This document shows, in pieces, positions 17,485-26,238 of a DNA stretch of 64,000 nt. The DNA comes from CAXBGS01 sp963975425 (GTDB lineage Bacteria; Planctomycetota; Planctomycetia; Pirellulales; Pirellulaceae): contig CAXBGS010000017.1 in assembly GCA_963975425.1 (NCBI GenBank), positions 105,475 to 169,474 of the forward strand. The letters run 5' to 3'. The translations under genes were made by a program, and so were the position numbers. Each line of letters starts with the position of its first letter. The stretch's first letter is position 1. Under the pieces are notes generated by a model. The model made no database searches, was not told where the DNA came from, and saw only the letters and a list, made by a program, of their open reading frames with translations.

Positions 17485-18420
17485 CTAAGATCCATTCGGG
17501 TCGCCGCCTGTTTCGGGTCGCTTCTTTGCGCGGCTGTTCTTTGCGGATTTTTCGTGGCCCGCATCGCCCCGACGTGTAACGCTGATCACAGCATCGGCAG
17601 CAATCATGACGCGACGATTGTCATCGGTCTTGATGACCAATTGTTGCGATAGGATATCTTGAGCGATCACATGGGCGGTACCCTCTCGGGTCAAAATTTC
17701 GCTACCCACCGGTGGCAGTTCGGCTGCCAACGACTGATACGTCTCAAATTCGTAGCGTAAACAGCATTTTAATCGGCCACATCGACCTGAGATTTTTGTC
17801 GGATCCAGTGTCGCTTTTTGCACTTTCGCCATCTTCATCGACACGGGCGGCATCTTGCTAAGGAATCGTGAGCAGCAAATCGGTTGCCCGCAGTCTCCGT
17901 AATCTGCTAGCAGCTTGGCTTCATCGCGAACGCCAATTTGACGCATCTCGATCCGCGTTTGAAATTCGCGTGCTAAATCCCTGACCAGTTGTCGGAAATC
18001 GACGCGTTGTTCGGCCAGGAAGTAAACGATCAGCAGTTCACCGCCCAGGATCCGTTCGACGTCGACCAATTCCATGGTGAGTTTCAACGCGTCGACACAC
18101 TGTTGGGCCAGTTGCATGTCCCCGTCGCGTTTTTCGTCAAAGTGAGACCATTGGCGTTTATCGTCGTCACTTAGACGCCGCAGTATCCGTCCCTGATTCG
18201 GTTCGGTCATGTGGTCCAGTGCCGTGGGCGTCGCTTCGCACAAGACCGTTCCGACCTCGGTACCACGTTTGGTCCGCGCGACTACTTCGTCGCCATAACG
18301 AAACGTTTGGCGCGATGACATCACGCCCAAGATACGCATCGAACCGAATCGAACGACGTATTCGAGTGTTTGCGAAGCATCGGAGGGCGCCGGATCGACA
18401 GGCAGCGGCAGCTCAGTCAT
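17485..18420 (-). CDS. ricT: PSP1/RicT-type protein
   Basis: 311 residues from the ATG at 18420. The frame extends to 18558 but ATG 18420 overlaps the upstream stop by only 8 bp and starts just before the conserved core. The PSP1 core begins at YVVRFGSMRILGV and holds the cysteine signature CGQPICC (Cys177, 182, 183) and CGRLKCC (Cys214, 219, 220). These residues bind an iron-sulfur cluster in the RicAFT complex of Bacillus, which stimulates RNase Y-dependent RNA maturation. No ricA or ricF homologue is present here. The C-terminal part (about 235-290) looks like a small beta domain. The basic C-terminal tail is not conserved in general. Confidence 0.92.
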   Translation of the reverse strand: MTELPLPVDPAPSDASQTLEYVVRFGSMRILGVMSSRQTFRYGDEVVARTKRGTEVGTVLCEATPTALDHMTEPNQGRILRRLSDDDKRQWSHFDEKRDGDMQLAQQCVDALKLTMELVDVERILGGELLIVYFLAEQRVDFRQLVRDLAREFQTRIEMRQIGVRDEAKLLADYGDCGQPICCSRFLSKMPPVSMKMAKVQKATLDPTKISGRCGRLKCCLRYEFETYQSLAAELPPVGSEILTREGTAHVIAQDILSQQLVIKTDDNRRVMIAADAVISVTRRGDAGHEKSAKNSRAKKRPETGGDPNGS

Positions 18421-19558
18421 CGTCCGACTCGGTTGCGGATCCATCTGCCTCGGTCGATTGCTGGGTCCACTTCCAGCTTCTGCCGGCAACGGAAACGCCA
18501 TGTTTACGCGTGCCAACGAGCAATTGTCCGTCTCCGTTCCACTGCAGCGCCCACACACCGCTGGTGGCGTCCATCGATTCGGTTTGTCCGCCTGCTGGCA
18601 AGAGCACGCGGCCGCCTACCTCCGATGCAGCGATTTGTCCGCTTGGCGAAATCGCGATGTCCGTGATCCAATCACGGCCTTTGGTGGCGACTTTAGGTTT
18701 GGCGTCAGGCTTGGCACTGCAGCGATAGAGTTTGCGATCGCCCGAACCGATCAACAATGTCATGCCGTCGTCGATGAATGCGACCGACCAAGCCGGTTCC
18801 TCGGAAACTTCGATCTTACCGATCGCATCCAAGCTTGGCCATTTCAGCAGGTGGACGTGTCCGTCACCGTCGCTCGCTGCGATTCGTTTTCCGTCCGGTG
18901 AAAACGCAAGGTCTGTGACTGCATGTCCATCCAGTTCGACCGTCGTTTCGACTTTGTTATCGGCGAGGTTCCAAGCCATCACCTTTCCGTCTTCGTTGCC
19001 CGCAACCACGAACTGATCATCAGGCGACACGATCAGCGCTTGGCACCATCGCTGGAACGCTTCGGTGTGCGTGGCAGCCTGTTGTGACGATGTGTCGTAC
19101 GTCATCAAGTTGCCGCGATAGTCGACACTTGCCACCGTTTTACCGTCGGCGGTTGCTGCCACGCACCAGACCGCGGCCGGGTGCGAATACAACTTCACCA
19201 TCTCGTTTGGCGAATCGACTGAAAACGAAACAACGTCGGCCTCACGCAACAGCAGGCTGGTAGCCGTGCCGGCAACAAATTGTCGGTCCGAATCCAACGG
19301 AGCGATGGAGGTAACCCAAACCGATGAATCCGAGTTTGTCGATTCGTCAGACGATTCGTCGGCGTCGGCGTGCACGGTTGCGAAGGCGAGCATCAGCGTG
19401 ATTATCGCCAGCGGTTGGCAACAGACGTGACTCGCCCGGTCAATCGAGCGCATCATTCGGTGACATGCCTTTGTTGCATTCGCGGCCGCTCGGGACAGGG
19501 TGGCAGCTTGAGATAGGGTGACAGCGTTGGGTTGGTCGATATATTTCGTGTTGTGCAT
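18413..19558 (-). CDS. Exported WD40-repeat protein
   Basis: 381 residues from the ATG at 19558, 5 bp after the upstream gene; a second possible start is the MMRSID near the signal sequence. A hydrophobic stretch (PLAIITLMLAFATVHA) is a likely signal peptide. The rest contains repeated WD40-type units (VWCVAATADGKTVASVDYRG, LAFSPDGKRIAASDGDGHVH, ALQWNGDGQLLVGTRK), expected to fold as a beta-propeller scaffold. The N-terminal leader carries a six-residue duplication (TLSQAATLSRAA, 18-bp period). Tight spacing with both neighbours implies an operon. Binding partner unknown. Confidence 0.85.
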   Translation of the reverse strand: MHNTKYIDQPNAVTLSQAATLSRAAANATKACHRMMRSIDRASHVCCQPLAIITLMLAFATVHADADESSDESTNSDSSVWVTSIAPLDSDRQFVAGTATSLLLREADVVSFSVDSPNEMVKLYSHPAAVWCVAATADGKTVASVDYRGNLMTYDTSSQQAATHTEAFQRWCQALIVSPDDQFVVAGNEDGKVMAWNLADNKVETTVELDGHAVTDLAFSPDGKRIAASDGDGHVHLLKWPSLDAIGKIEVSEEPAWSVAFIDDGMTLLIGSGDRKLYRCSAKPDAKPKVATKGRDWITDIAISPSGQIAASEVGGRVLLPAGGQTESMDATSGVWALQWNGDGQLLVGTRKHGVSVAGRSWKWTQQSTEADGSATESDDD

Positions 19559-19563
19559 CGTGT

Positions 19564-20733
19564 TTATTCTTTGCAGTATGCGAGGGCAAGCAGTGCGTAA
19601 GCCGTCACCAGTTGTCGGTCGCCTTCCATCCAGCGATCGCTTCCTGAATTGACCCATGATCCGTCATCCTGTTGGGCGCGAATCAAAGTTTCGGAAAGTT
19701 CTTGGCGCCAAGCATGTGGCGTTCCCGACTGGTCATCGATGATTTCGATTTCGGCTGCGTCCAAGGCTTTGGCAAACGTGTGGTAATAGTAATACAGGCC
19801 AGCCTGGCCCATGCCGGGATTATCGTTCAAGGAATAGTGCTTGCTGATGAAGTCCATCGCCGCGACGACGCGTGGATCATCCGCGGTCAGTCCGGCATAG
19901 ATCATGCTTTTGAGTCCGGCATACGTCATCGATCCATAGCTTCTCAATCCGCCGCTGTCGGTTTGCCCGGCTTGGCTTTGTCCGCCAGCGGCCGGCGTGT
20001 AATAGAAACCACCATCACCGACGATCTCGGCGTGCGGCGTGTCATTGCCTTCGTCGGGCAAGTTTTGCGTTCGGACAACAAACTGCAGCGCCTTCTTGAT
20101 CGCTTCGTCGTCGGGGTCGTTACCCAACTCGTGTAACGCGTCGACCAGGAAAGAAGTGTTGGAAAGGTCGGGCCGTTGATGCTTGCCGTAACCGGCACCC
20201 CCGAATGCCGGATCGGACGATTCGACGCCTTCGCCCGCGTCCCACTGGATCTCTTTCAAGAATGCTTCGGCGCGTCCCAAGACACTATCGTACTTGTCGT
20301 CCTTGTTGGCCTTGATGAGAGCGCCCACTGCGACGGATGTTTCATAGTTGCGGTACATCGAACCCTGCGCGTAGATGCCGCCATCACTGTTGATTTTCGA
20401 TTCGATGTACTCGATGCCCTTGCGAACGGTCGGCGTGTCGATGGCACGCGGGCGATGTTCCAAGATGGCACGCACGCACAGCGCCGTCACGGCAACCCCC
20501 GTTTCGCCGCTGAAGGATCCGTCGTCGGCTTGGCCACGGACTTCTAGAAATCGAATCGCGCGATCGACCGCTTGTTGCTGGTCTCGCGTGCCCGAGGCGT
20601 CCGCAGAATCGCTCGATTTCTGCTGCGGTGCCTTCGCCGCATCTGTTTGCGCCATCAGTGGGCTTGCCGATAAAACTGAGATCACGCTTATCGCTGGAAT
20701 CGCAAGCCAAACGAGTTGACCGATTCGATTCAT
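19564..20733 (-). CDS. Exported prenyltransferase/squalene-oxidase repeat protein
   Basis: 389 residues from the ATG at 20733, preceded by AAGGA about 9 bases upstream. A signal peptide (LVWLAIPAISVISVLSASPLMA) is visible. The body has repeated QW-type motifs (DDGSFSGETGVAVTALCVRA; QQDDGSWVNSGSDRWM) of the alpha/alpha toroid seen in terpene cyclases and related proteins. The DxDD motif of hopene cyclases is absent, so cyclase activity is unlikely. This exported family is common in planctomycetes and has no assigned function. It is first in the minus-strand cluster leading to WD40, ricT, Minf_1886, methyltransferase and MFS genes. Confidence 0.87.
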   Translation of the reverse strand: MNRIGQLVWLAIPAISVISVLSASPLMAQTDAAKAPQQKSSDSADASGTRDQQQAVDRAIRFLEVRGQADDGSFSGETGVAVTALCVRAILEHRPRAIDTPTVRKGIEYIESKINSDGGIYAQGSMYRNYETSVAVGALIKANKDDKYDSVLGRAEAFLKEIQWDAGEGVESSDPAFGGAGYGKHQRPDLSNTSFLVDALHELGNDPDDEAIKKALQFVVRTQNLPDEGNDTPHAEIVGDGGFYYTPAAGGQSQAGQTDSGGLRSYGSMTYAGLKSMIYAGLTADDPRVVAAMDFISKHYSLNDNPGMGQAGLYYYYHTFAKALDAAEIEIIDDQSGTPHAWRQELSETLIRAQQDDGSWVNSGSDRWMEGDRQLVTAYALLALAYCKE

Positions 20734-20845
20734 ATCCGTTGTCCTTCTGGAAGAGGGCGTTCTGTTAGTACGGGGGCGAGTAATCGGCACAGGCCATTTA
20801 ACAGGCCGATTCGCAAACTCTATCTTATCGTGCCGCGGCTCTGTG

Positions 20846-21490
20846 ATGCAGGTCGACCCTCGTGCTCGCCGAAGAAAGAAGTGTGTTACTCCCCGTCGAA
20901 TTTGGATCATCCTTCCGTCAATTTTGGCCATGACCCCGTCGTTTCAAAGACCGAGACAGCATGCACCCGCGGATCCGTCCGCGACGGGTTCGCAATCTCG
21001 CGTCACCGGCGAGGCGAAAACGGATGCGATGACCGCTGGCACGTCCGCGGCGGCTTCAAACGCATACCAGCGGATTGACCGGCCCCATCACGGTCAGGTC
21101 AATCCCGATCCGACCACCCCCTCGTCCGACAAAATCGCGGCTTGCCCGCTTGGCGATCGGCCGGATCGACCGGATGATTTTTCGGTGCTCGAGCAAGTGG
21201 CGTCCGAGAATGTCGCAAGTTCATCGTCACGTCCCTTCGCTCCGTTGCCGGAAAGTTGGCTAACTCTTCACGCGACTGATTTGATTGATCGGCTGGCCAG
21301 TTGGTCCGAGGATTTGGATGCTCGCGAGGCACAGCTCAATGCCAGGATCGCCAAACAAGATGTGCGAGAGCGGCAATTTCGGCTGACGCAGCAAGTCGCA
21401 CAGACAGAAATGGAAGAGCAACAACGGGCCATCAACCGTCTGCGAAAACAGATCAACGATCAAGCGAGACGACTGGCGTTTCAGGTTTAG
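20846..21490 (+). CDS. Coiled-coil protein of unknown function
   Basis: 214 residues if started at the ATG at 20846; ATGs at 20930 and 21029 are also possible and the first 90 residues look unstructured. The C-terminal 85 residues begin with PESWLTLHATDLIDRLASWS and continue as a long charged helix with heptad character (DLDAREAQLNARIAKQDVRE and RAINRLRKQINDQARRL), a probable coiled coil. No membrane segment. Divergent from the prenyltransferase-repeat gene with about 110 bp between. A cytoskeletal or scaffold role is only a guess. Confidence 0.65.
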   Translation: MQVDPRARRRKKCVTPRRIWIILPSILAMTPSFQRPRQHAPADPSATGSQSRVTGEAKTDAMTAGTSAAASNAYQRIDRPHHGQVNPDPTTPSSDKIAACPLGDRPDRPDDFSVLEQVASENVASSSSRPFAPLPESWLTLHATDLIDRLASWSEDLDAREAQLNARIAKQDVRERQFRLTQQVAQTEMEEQQRAINRLRKQINDQARRLAFQV

Positions 21491-21668
21491 CGTCTCAGCC
21501 AAGCGGCGGGGATTCTCTGCGTCCAGCAAGGCGGCAAGTGTCGGGATTTAACCGGCCGGACTCGAGTTCCACGCCTCAATGTTTTGCGGGTTGTTGCGGC
21601 CCTGGCCAAGGGATGCGCACAATGGTGGCCCGTTTCCAACTCTCGCCACCCACCGCCGGAGAAGCTCC

Positions 21669-22673
21669 ATGCCTCGACCCGTCACTCTGTTCACTGGCCA
21701 ATGGGCCGACTTGCCCATCGAAGAAATGGCGAGAATGACCGCGGACTTTGGTTACGACGGAATCGAACTGGCATGCTGGGGCGACCACTTCGAAGTCGAC
21801 CGGGCGCTCGCCGAAGACGGATACTGTGACAACAAACGTCAATTGCTCGATGACGCCGGATTGCAGTGCCATGCCATCAGTGCTCACTTGGCCGGCCAAG
21901 CCGTTTTGGACAACATTGATGAACGCCACAAAGCGATCCTGCCCGAATACGTGTGGGGCGACGGCGACCCGGCAGGAGTCAATCAGCGAGCCGCCGAAGA
22001 GTTAAAGAATTCCGCTCGCGCCGCACAGAAGTTCGGCGTCGATGTCGTCAACGGATTCACCGGCAGCAGCATCTGGCACCTGCTCTACTCGTTCCCGCCC
22101 GTTCCACCATCCATGATCGATGCGGGCTTTGATCTGTTGGCCGAGCGGTTCAACCCAATCTTGGATGTCTTTGGCGAGTGTGGTGTTCGCTTTGCATTGG
22201 AAGTCCACCCGACCGAAATTGCGTTTGATATTTACACCGCACAACGCGCCCTCGAGGCGCTTGAGCATCGGCCCGAGTTCGGATTCAATTTCGACCCGAG
22301 TCACCTGATTTGGCAAGGTGTCGATCCGGTTCAGTTCATCCGCACCTTTGCCGACCGTATCTATCACGTCCACGTCAAAGACGCGATCGTCACACTCGAC
22401 GGCAAAAGCGGCATCAATGCCAGCCATTTGAACTTCGGTGACGCGCGGCGCGGATGGGATTTCCGCAGCCCCGGTCGCGGCGGTGTGAATTTCGAAGAGA
22501 TCATTCGCGCCCTAAACGATATCGGTTACGAAGGGCCATTGTCGATCGAATGGGAAGACAGCGGCATGGAAAGAACCTTCGGGGCCCGCGAAGCCTGCGA
22601 GTTCACCAAGAAACTGGATTTCTCGCCCAGCACCCGAGCCTTTGACGCCGCCTTCGACGAGGAAAATGACTGA
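21669..22673 (+). CDS. Sugar phosphate isomerase/epimerase family protein (xylose isomerase-like TIM barrel)
   Basis: 334 residues. ATG 21669 is chosen because GGAGAA lies just upstream; a longer frame from 21579 adds non-conserved residues. TIM-barrel hallmarks: FGYDGIELACWGDHF near the N-terminus, FALEVHPTEIAFD, FNFDPSHLIWQG, IYHVHVKDAIV and GPLSIEWEDSG, which supply the usual Glu/Asp/His metal ligands of the AP endonuclease 2 / xylose isomerase-like superfamily. Expected to isomerise or epimerise a sugar or inositol derivative. No signal peptide. Substrate cannot be read from the sequence. Confidence 0.88.
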   Translation: MPRPVTLFTGQWADLPIEEMARMTADFGYDGIELACWGDHFEVDRALAEDGYCDNKRQLLDDAGLQCHAISAHLAGQAVLDNIDERHKAILPEYVWGDGDPAGVNQRAAEELKNSARAAQKFGVDVVNGFTGSSIWHLLYSFPPVPPSMIDAGFDLLAERFNPILDVFGECGVRFALEVHPTEIAFDIYTAQRALEALEHRPEFGFNFDPSHLIWQGVDPVQFIRTFADRIYHVHVKDAIVTLDGKSGINASHLNFGDARRGWDFRSPGRGGVNFEEIIRALNDIGYEGPLSIEWEDSGMERTFGAREACEFTKKLDFSPSTRAFDAAFDEEND

Positions 22674-22857
22674 TCCTGGCGTCAGCCGCGACCCGCCAAG
22701 ATTTCGATCGCTGCTAATTCGTTGTAAATAGTAGGCCGGAACAAGCCATGCGCAGTTCCGGCGAGAATCGCCGTTCGATCGTATCTTGCCGCAGCCGCGC
22801 AAAGCCGACGACGGCCAACCGTTTTCACGCTGCCTTCGACGTAGATATCGATTAAGT

Positions 22858-23061
22858 ATGATCCAAATCACTGTGAACGGCGAAAGCGTCGAAATCGAAT
22901 CACCGATGACCATCGAACGTTTGCTCGACACGGTTGATGTGCCGCCAAATTACTTGGCGGTCGAGCTGAATGCAGACGTCGTCCCGCGCGAGCAGTACGG
23001 CGAAAAGATGGTTCAAGCCGGTGACGATGTCGAAGTCGTGACGCTGGTCGGCGGCGGCTAA
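22858..23061 (+). CDS. thiS: Sulfur carrier protein ThiS
   Basis: 67 residues, the normal ThiS length, from the ATG at 22858. The ubiquitin-like sequence begins MIQITVNGESVEI and ends DDVEVVTLVGGG, providing the Gly-Gly C-terminus that is adenylated and thiocarboxylated to donate sulfur in thiazole synthesis. thiG lies 1.8 kb downstream on the same strand, with a phosphofructokinase gene between them. No TPP riboswitch was recognised upstream. No thiF or thiH is seen in the window. Confidence 0.92.
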   Translation: MIQITVNGESVEIESPMTIERLLDTVDVPPNYLAVELNADVVPREQYGEKMVQAGDDVEVVTLVGGG

Positions 23062-23396
23062 GCAACGGCCTGATAACGGGGCGGAACAATCCTCGAACTC
23101 TGTGCCGCCGAAATCTTCCCTCAGCAACGCTCAGGCGGCTTGGCCGGATCGCGATGGGGCATGCGGGGGCGCTGCGGAGCTGTCGCGTTGCGCATCTGTT
23201 CGACGTGGATAACCCGGATAGCTGACCCGTAATCGCGTTCAAGAGTGACCATCTTGCCGCTGCCGGCAAGCGGTTGATCCGCCTTGTTTCGCAGGCTTCA
23301 ATGGTCTTCGTTGTTTACCCGGTGGCGGGTCTGCATTGTGGCGAAAGCGTTGTCGGTTCGGCGCAGCACGTCGTTGTTTTTTGATCGAGGTATCTG
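23062..23396. other. Intergenic region, 335 bp, between thiS and pfk
   Basis: No gene, terminator or riboswitch recognised. The end carries the ribosome-binding site of the phosphofructokinase gene (GAGGT, 5 bases before its ATG). The gap argues against simple read-through from thiS being the only promoter. Confidence 0.5.
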
Positions 23397-24716
23397 ATGC
23401 TGGATGTGGCTGAAACTCAAGTCCAAAGTTTGGGCGAGTGTTGTTTTGACTCTCCCCTGCTGCCGCTGTTGGACTACCGTCAGTATTCAGTCAACTATGT
23501 CGAAGAAACGGACCGCATCCTGCTCGATAACACCAGGTCATGGATCGTCGATCAACGCGTTCCCATGGATCAGTTGCCGGGGCTCGAACCCGCCGGTCCG
23601 CGACGCCGAATTTTTTTCGATCCCGCCACGACGCGAGCCGCGATCGTGACCTGCGGTGGCCTTTGCCCAGGATTGAATAATGTCATCCGCTCGCTCGTCA
23701 ACGAATTCACCCGGCTGTATCGGATTGAAAAAGTCTTTGGGATTCAAAACGGTTATCAAGGTTTTGCCGAGGACTGTGAAAGACCCATTCTAGAATTAAC
23801 ACCCGAGCGGGTTGAAAATATTCACGAGCATGGCGGCACGATGCTCGGTTCATCGCGCGGTGATCAAGACCCCGCGATCATCGTCGACTGTTTACAGCGT
23901 CACGGAATCGATGCGTTGATGGTCGTCGGTGGCGATGGCACGATTCGCGGTGCGGTTGCAATCGCGGACGAGATCGAACGTCGCCAGCTGAAAATTTCGG
24001 TCATCGGTATTCCCAAGACAATCGACAATGACATTCTTTTTACCGATCAGAGTTTTGGTTTCCAAACGGCGATCAGCGAGGGGACTCATGCGATTCGTGC
24101 GGCGCAGACCGAGGCCCACGCCGCACCCCAAGGTGTCGGGTTGGTGAAATTGATGGGCCGGCACAGCGGCTTTATCGCCTGTTACGCGTCGCTTGCGGTC
24201 AACGACGCAAACTTCGTACTGATCCCAGAAGTCGACTTTCATTTGGAAGGCGACCGCGGGCTGTTTGCGTTGCTCAAGAATCGCCTGGACCGAAAAGGCG
24301 AGGCCGTCATTGTTGTTGCCGAAGGCGCCGGTCAACACTTGATGGAATCATCTGGCAAGACCGATGCATCGGGCAACGCTCGTTTAGGCGACGTGGGCGT
24401 TTGGCTGAAACAGCAGATCGAAGATCACTTTGCCAAAGAAAACCGGCCGCTGAATTTGAAATATATCGATCCCAGTTACGCGATCCGCAGCGTGCCGGCC
24501 AACGCCTACGACAGTGTGTTCTGTACCCGTTTGGCTCATAATGCGGTACACGCCGCGATGAGCGGTAAGACGCGCATGGTTGTCAGTCGCTGGCAAACTC
24601 GGTGGGTCAATGTGCCCATGGATTTGGCGATCCGAGAACGAAATTGTGTCGATCCCAACGGTGACCTGTGGATGACCGTTCTGGAATCAACCAACCAGCC
24701 GCCGCGATTCCAGTAG
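23397..24716 (+). CDS. pfkA: 6-phosphofructokinase, long plant-type (group X) ATP-dependent form
   Basis: 439 residues, longer than the 320-residue E. coli enzyme. The substrate-binding CGGLCPGLN is at 86-94, GGDGT at 178-182 and PKTIDND at 206-212, followed by LMGRHSGFIA. In this family Gly in GGDGT with Lys in PKTIDND marks the plant-like/TP0108-like branch, generally ATP-dependent, whereas Asp at the first site marks PPi-dependent enzymes. It phosphorylates fructose 6-phosphate in glycolysis. A good ribosome-binding site (GAGGT) sets the start. Cofactor preference is inferred from two residues. Confidence 0.92.
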   Translation: MLDVAETQVQSLGECCFDSPLLPLLDYRQYSVNYVEETDRILLDNTRSWIVDQRVPMDQLPGLEPAGPRRRIFFDPATTRAAIVTCGGLCPGLNNVIRSLVNEFTRLYRIEKVFGIQNGYQGFAEDCERPILELTPERVENIHEHGGTMLGSSRGDQDPAIIVDCLQRHGIDALMVVGGDGTIRGAVAIADEIERRQLKISVIGIPKTIDNDILFTDQSFGFQTAISEGTHAIRAAQTEAHAAPQGVGLVKLMGRHSGFIACYASLAVNDANFVLIPEVDFHLEGDRGLFALLKNRLDRKGEAVIVVAEGAGQHLMESSGKTDASGNARLGDVGVWLKQQIEDHFAKENRPLNLKYIDPSYAIRSVPANAYDSVFCTRLAHNAVHAAMSGKTRMVVSRWQTRWVNVPMDLAIRERNCVDPNGDLWMTVLESTNQPPRFQ

Positions 24717-24893
24717 CGTCAAGCGTCGCGGTCTCGCTGATGCTTTTTCGCGTTCGATTGGATGTCGGCTGACGATTTCTACCGTTCGCTGCTATGTTGA
24801 TACATCTGGCGACTCCGCCGTCGGGACGCTTTTTGGCGTGGTGCGAAATAGGGTTTCTCGCGAGCGGAGACGCGAGACGCCGAGGTTGCGATT

Positions 24894-25760
24894 GTGTCGA
24901 GCACTTTGAATAAGACAGATTCCACTGCTGAGCAGCGACGCCTTGTCGTTGGCGGGCATACCTTGCAGAGTCGGCTGATCGTCGGCACCGGTCGGTATGA
25001 CACGATGGATCAGATGCGTGATTCACTCGACGCATCGGGTGCGGACTGCGTGACCGTCGCCGTGCGGCGCGAGCGTTTGTACGATCGCAACGGCCAAAAT
25101 ATTTTGGATTTTCTCGATCTGGATCGTTACACACTGCTGCCCAATACCGCAGGCTGCTATACCGCCGCGGATGCGATCCGTGCGGCGAAGCTGGGACGCG
25201 AAATTCTGCGATCGCTGGGAAACGCGGGTGCCGATTGGGTCAAGCTGGAAGTGCTCGGCGACAGTCGCACACTGCTGCCCGACCCCGCCGAGACGCTCGC
25301 CGCGTGTGAGACGCTTGCCGCCGATGGTTTTTCGGTGCTCTGTTACACCAGCGATTGTCCGGTCACCGCACAGCGTTTGAAATCCGTCGGTGCCGCCAGT
25401 GTGATGCCGGCGGGAAGCCCGATCGGCAGTGGGCAAGGCCTGCTGAATCCAAACAACCTGCGGATCATCTTGGAATACCTGAAAGAGGACGATCCCGACT
25501 ATCCGGTGATCATCGACGCGGGCGTCGGTACGGCCAGTGATGTCAGCGAAGCGTTCGAACTGGGCGCCGACGGCGTGCTGTTGAACACCGCGATCGCACA
25601 CGCACGAGATCCGGTGCGAATGTCAGTCGCGATGAAGCACGCGGCGATCGCCGGACGCCAAGCCTATTTGGCTGGACGCATCCCGCGAAAACTTTACGGC
25701 ACCGCCAGCAGTCCCGAAAAAGGCGTCATCAGCACCCGGCCCTACGGATCGGAAAGCTGA
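24894..25760 (+). CDS. thiG: Thiazole synthase ThiG
   Basis: 288 residues from a GTG at 24894. Core motifs: LIVGTGRYDTMDQM, then LLPNTAGCYTAADAI, DWVKLEVLGDSRTLLPD (Schiff-base Lys117), VMPAGSPIGSGQGL and VIIDAGVGTASDVSEAFELG. ThiG condenses 1-deoxy-D-xylulose 5-phosphate, dehydroglycine and ThiS-thiocarboxylate into the thiamine thiazole. About 20 extra N-terminal residues compared with compact homologues. Downstream of pfk by 177 bp. Whether glycine oxidase (ThiO) or ThiH supplies dehydroglycine cannot be told from this window. Confidence 0.95.
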   Translation: MSSTLNKTDSTAEQRRLVVGGHTLQSRLIVGTGRYDTMDQMRDSLDASGADCVTVAVRRERLYDRNGQNILDFLDLDRYTLLPNTAGCYTAADAIRAAKLGREILRSLGNAGADWVKLEVLGDSRTLLPDPAETLAACETLAADGFSVLCYTSDCPVTAQRLKSVGAASVMPAGSPIGSGQGLLNPNNLRIILEYLKEDDPDYPVIIDAGVGTASDVSEAFELGADGVLLNTAIAHARDPVRMSVAMKHAAIAGRQAYLAGRIPRKLYGTASSPEKGVISTRPYGSES

Positions 25761-25828
25761 CCCTCGCCGGTGATGTCCTTGGTGGCCCATCGCGTGAGCT
25801 GCCAATTATCGCCTGCGGCTAATCGCGG

Positions 25829-26044
25829 CTAATCGCGAGTTGTCGCAAAGTTCGCCAAGAATTCATTGGCGAAATCAGTGAAATCCACCGCCCCATCGCC
25901 GTTGGCGTCCAGCGAGGCTTGTCGCAGGCTACCGGCCCCGGCATCGTCGGTATTGACGACCGTGAATGCGGCTAAGACCCGGCGGTCTTCGAGTCGCTCG
26001 AATGATCCGAACCGGTATTTGCGACGACGTTTGCGAATTGCCAC
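25829..26044 (-). pseudogene. 71-residue remnant of a LEPR-XLL giant surface protein (ends fused)
   Basis: The N-terminus (RRKYRFGSFERLEDRRVLAA) is a complete LEPR-XLL export motif, followed by FTVVNTDDAGAGSLRQA, the usual opening of very long planctomycete repeat proteins. This runs directly into DANGDGAVDFTDFANEFLAN, a dockerin/EF-hand-like segment normally found at the extreme C-terminus. The join lies at a shared Leu-Asp-Ala-Asn. Thus the small ORF looks like the two ends of a giant gene fused in frame. The frame is intact, so a tiny protein may still be made. Flanked by short 10-bp repeats (GCGGCTAATC, twice) at 25815-25834, overlapping the stop codon. Confidence 0.6.
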
Positions 26045-26238
26045 GATCGAATCACCCCACGCCTTGAAGAATTGGTCGGTGGTTGTCGTAAACGATCCGC
26101 GGCGGCGGTGCCGACGTTGATAGGAAAATACGCCGATGTCACCGAGGCCGCAGACGAAGCTTTACATCGAACGACAAAACATTTCGCATTCGTCCAGCGC
26201 GTTGCGGCGGCAGGCTGGGTGTCTTTTTAGTGCATTTT
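26045..26238. other. Intergenic region, 194 bp
   Basis: It lies between the TolC-like gene's stop and the start of the LEPR-XLL remnant, both on the minus strand. No gene, repeat or terminator recognised. Confidence 0.5.

Noticed and set aside
22674..22857. Possible TPP riboswitch upstream of thiS
   Set aside because: The conserved CUGAGA and ACCUGA-type elements are not found in the expected arrangement.
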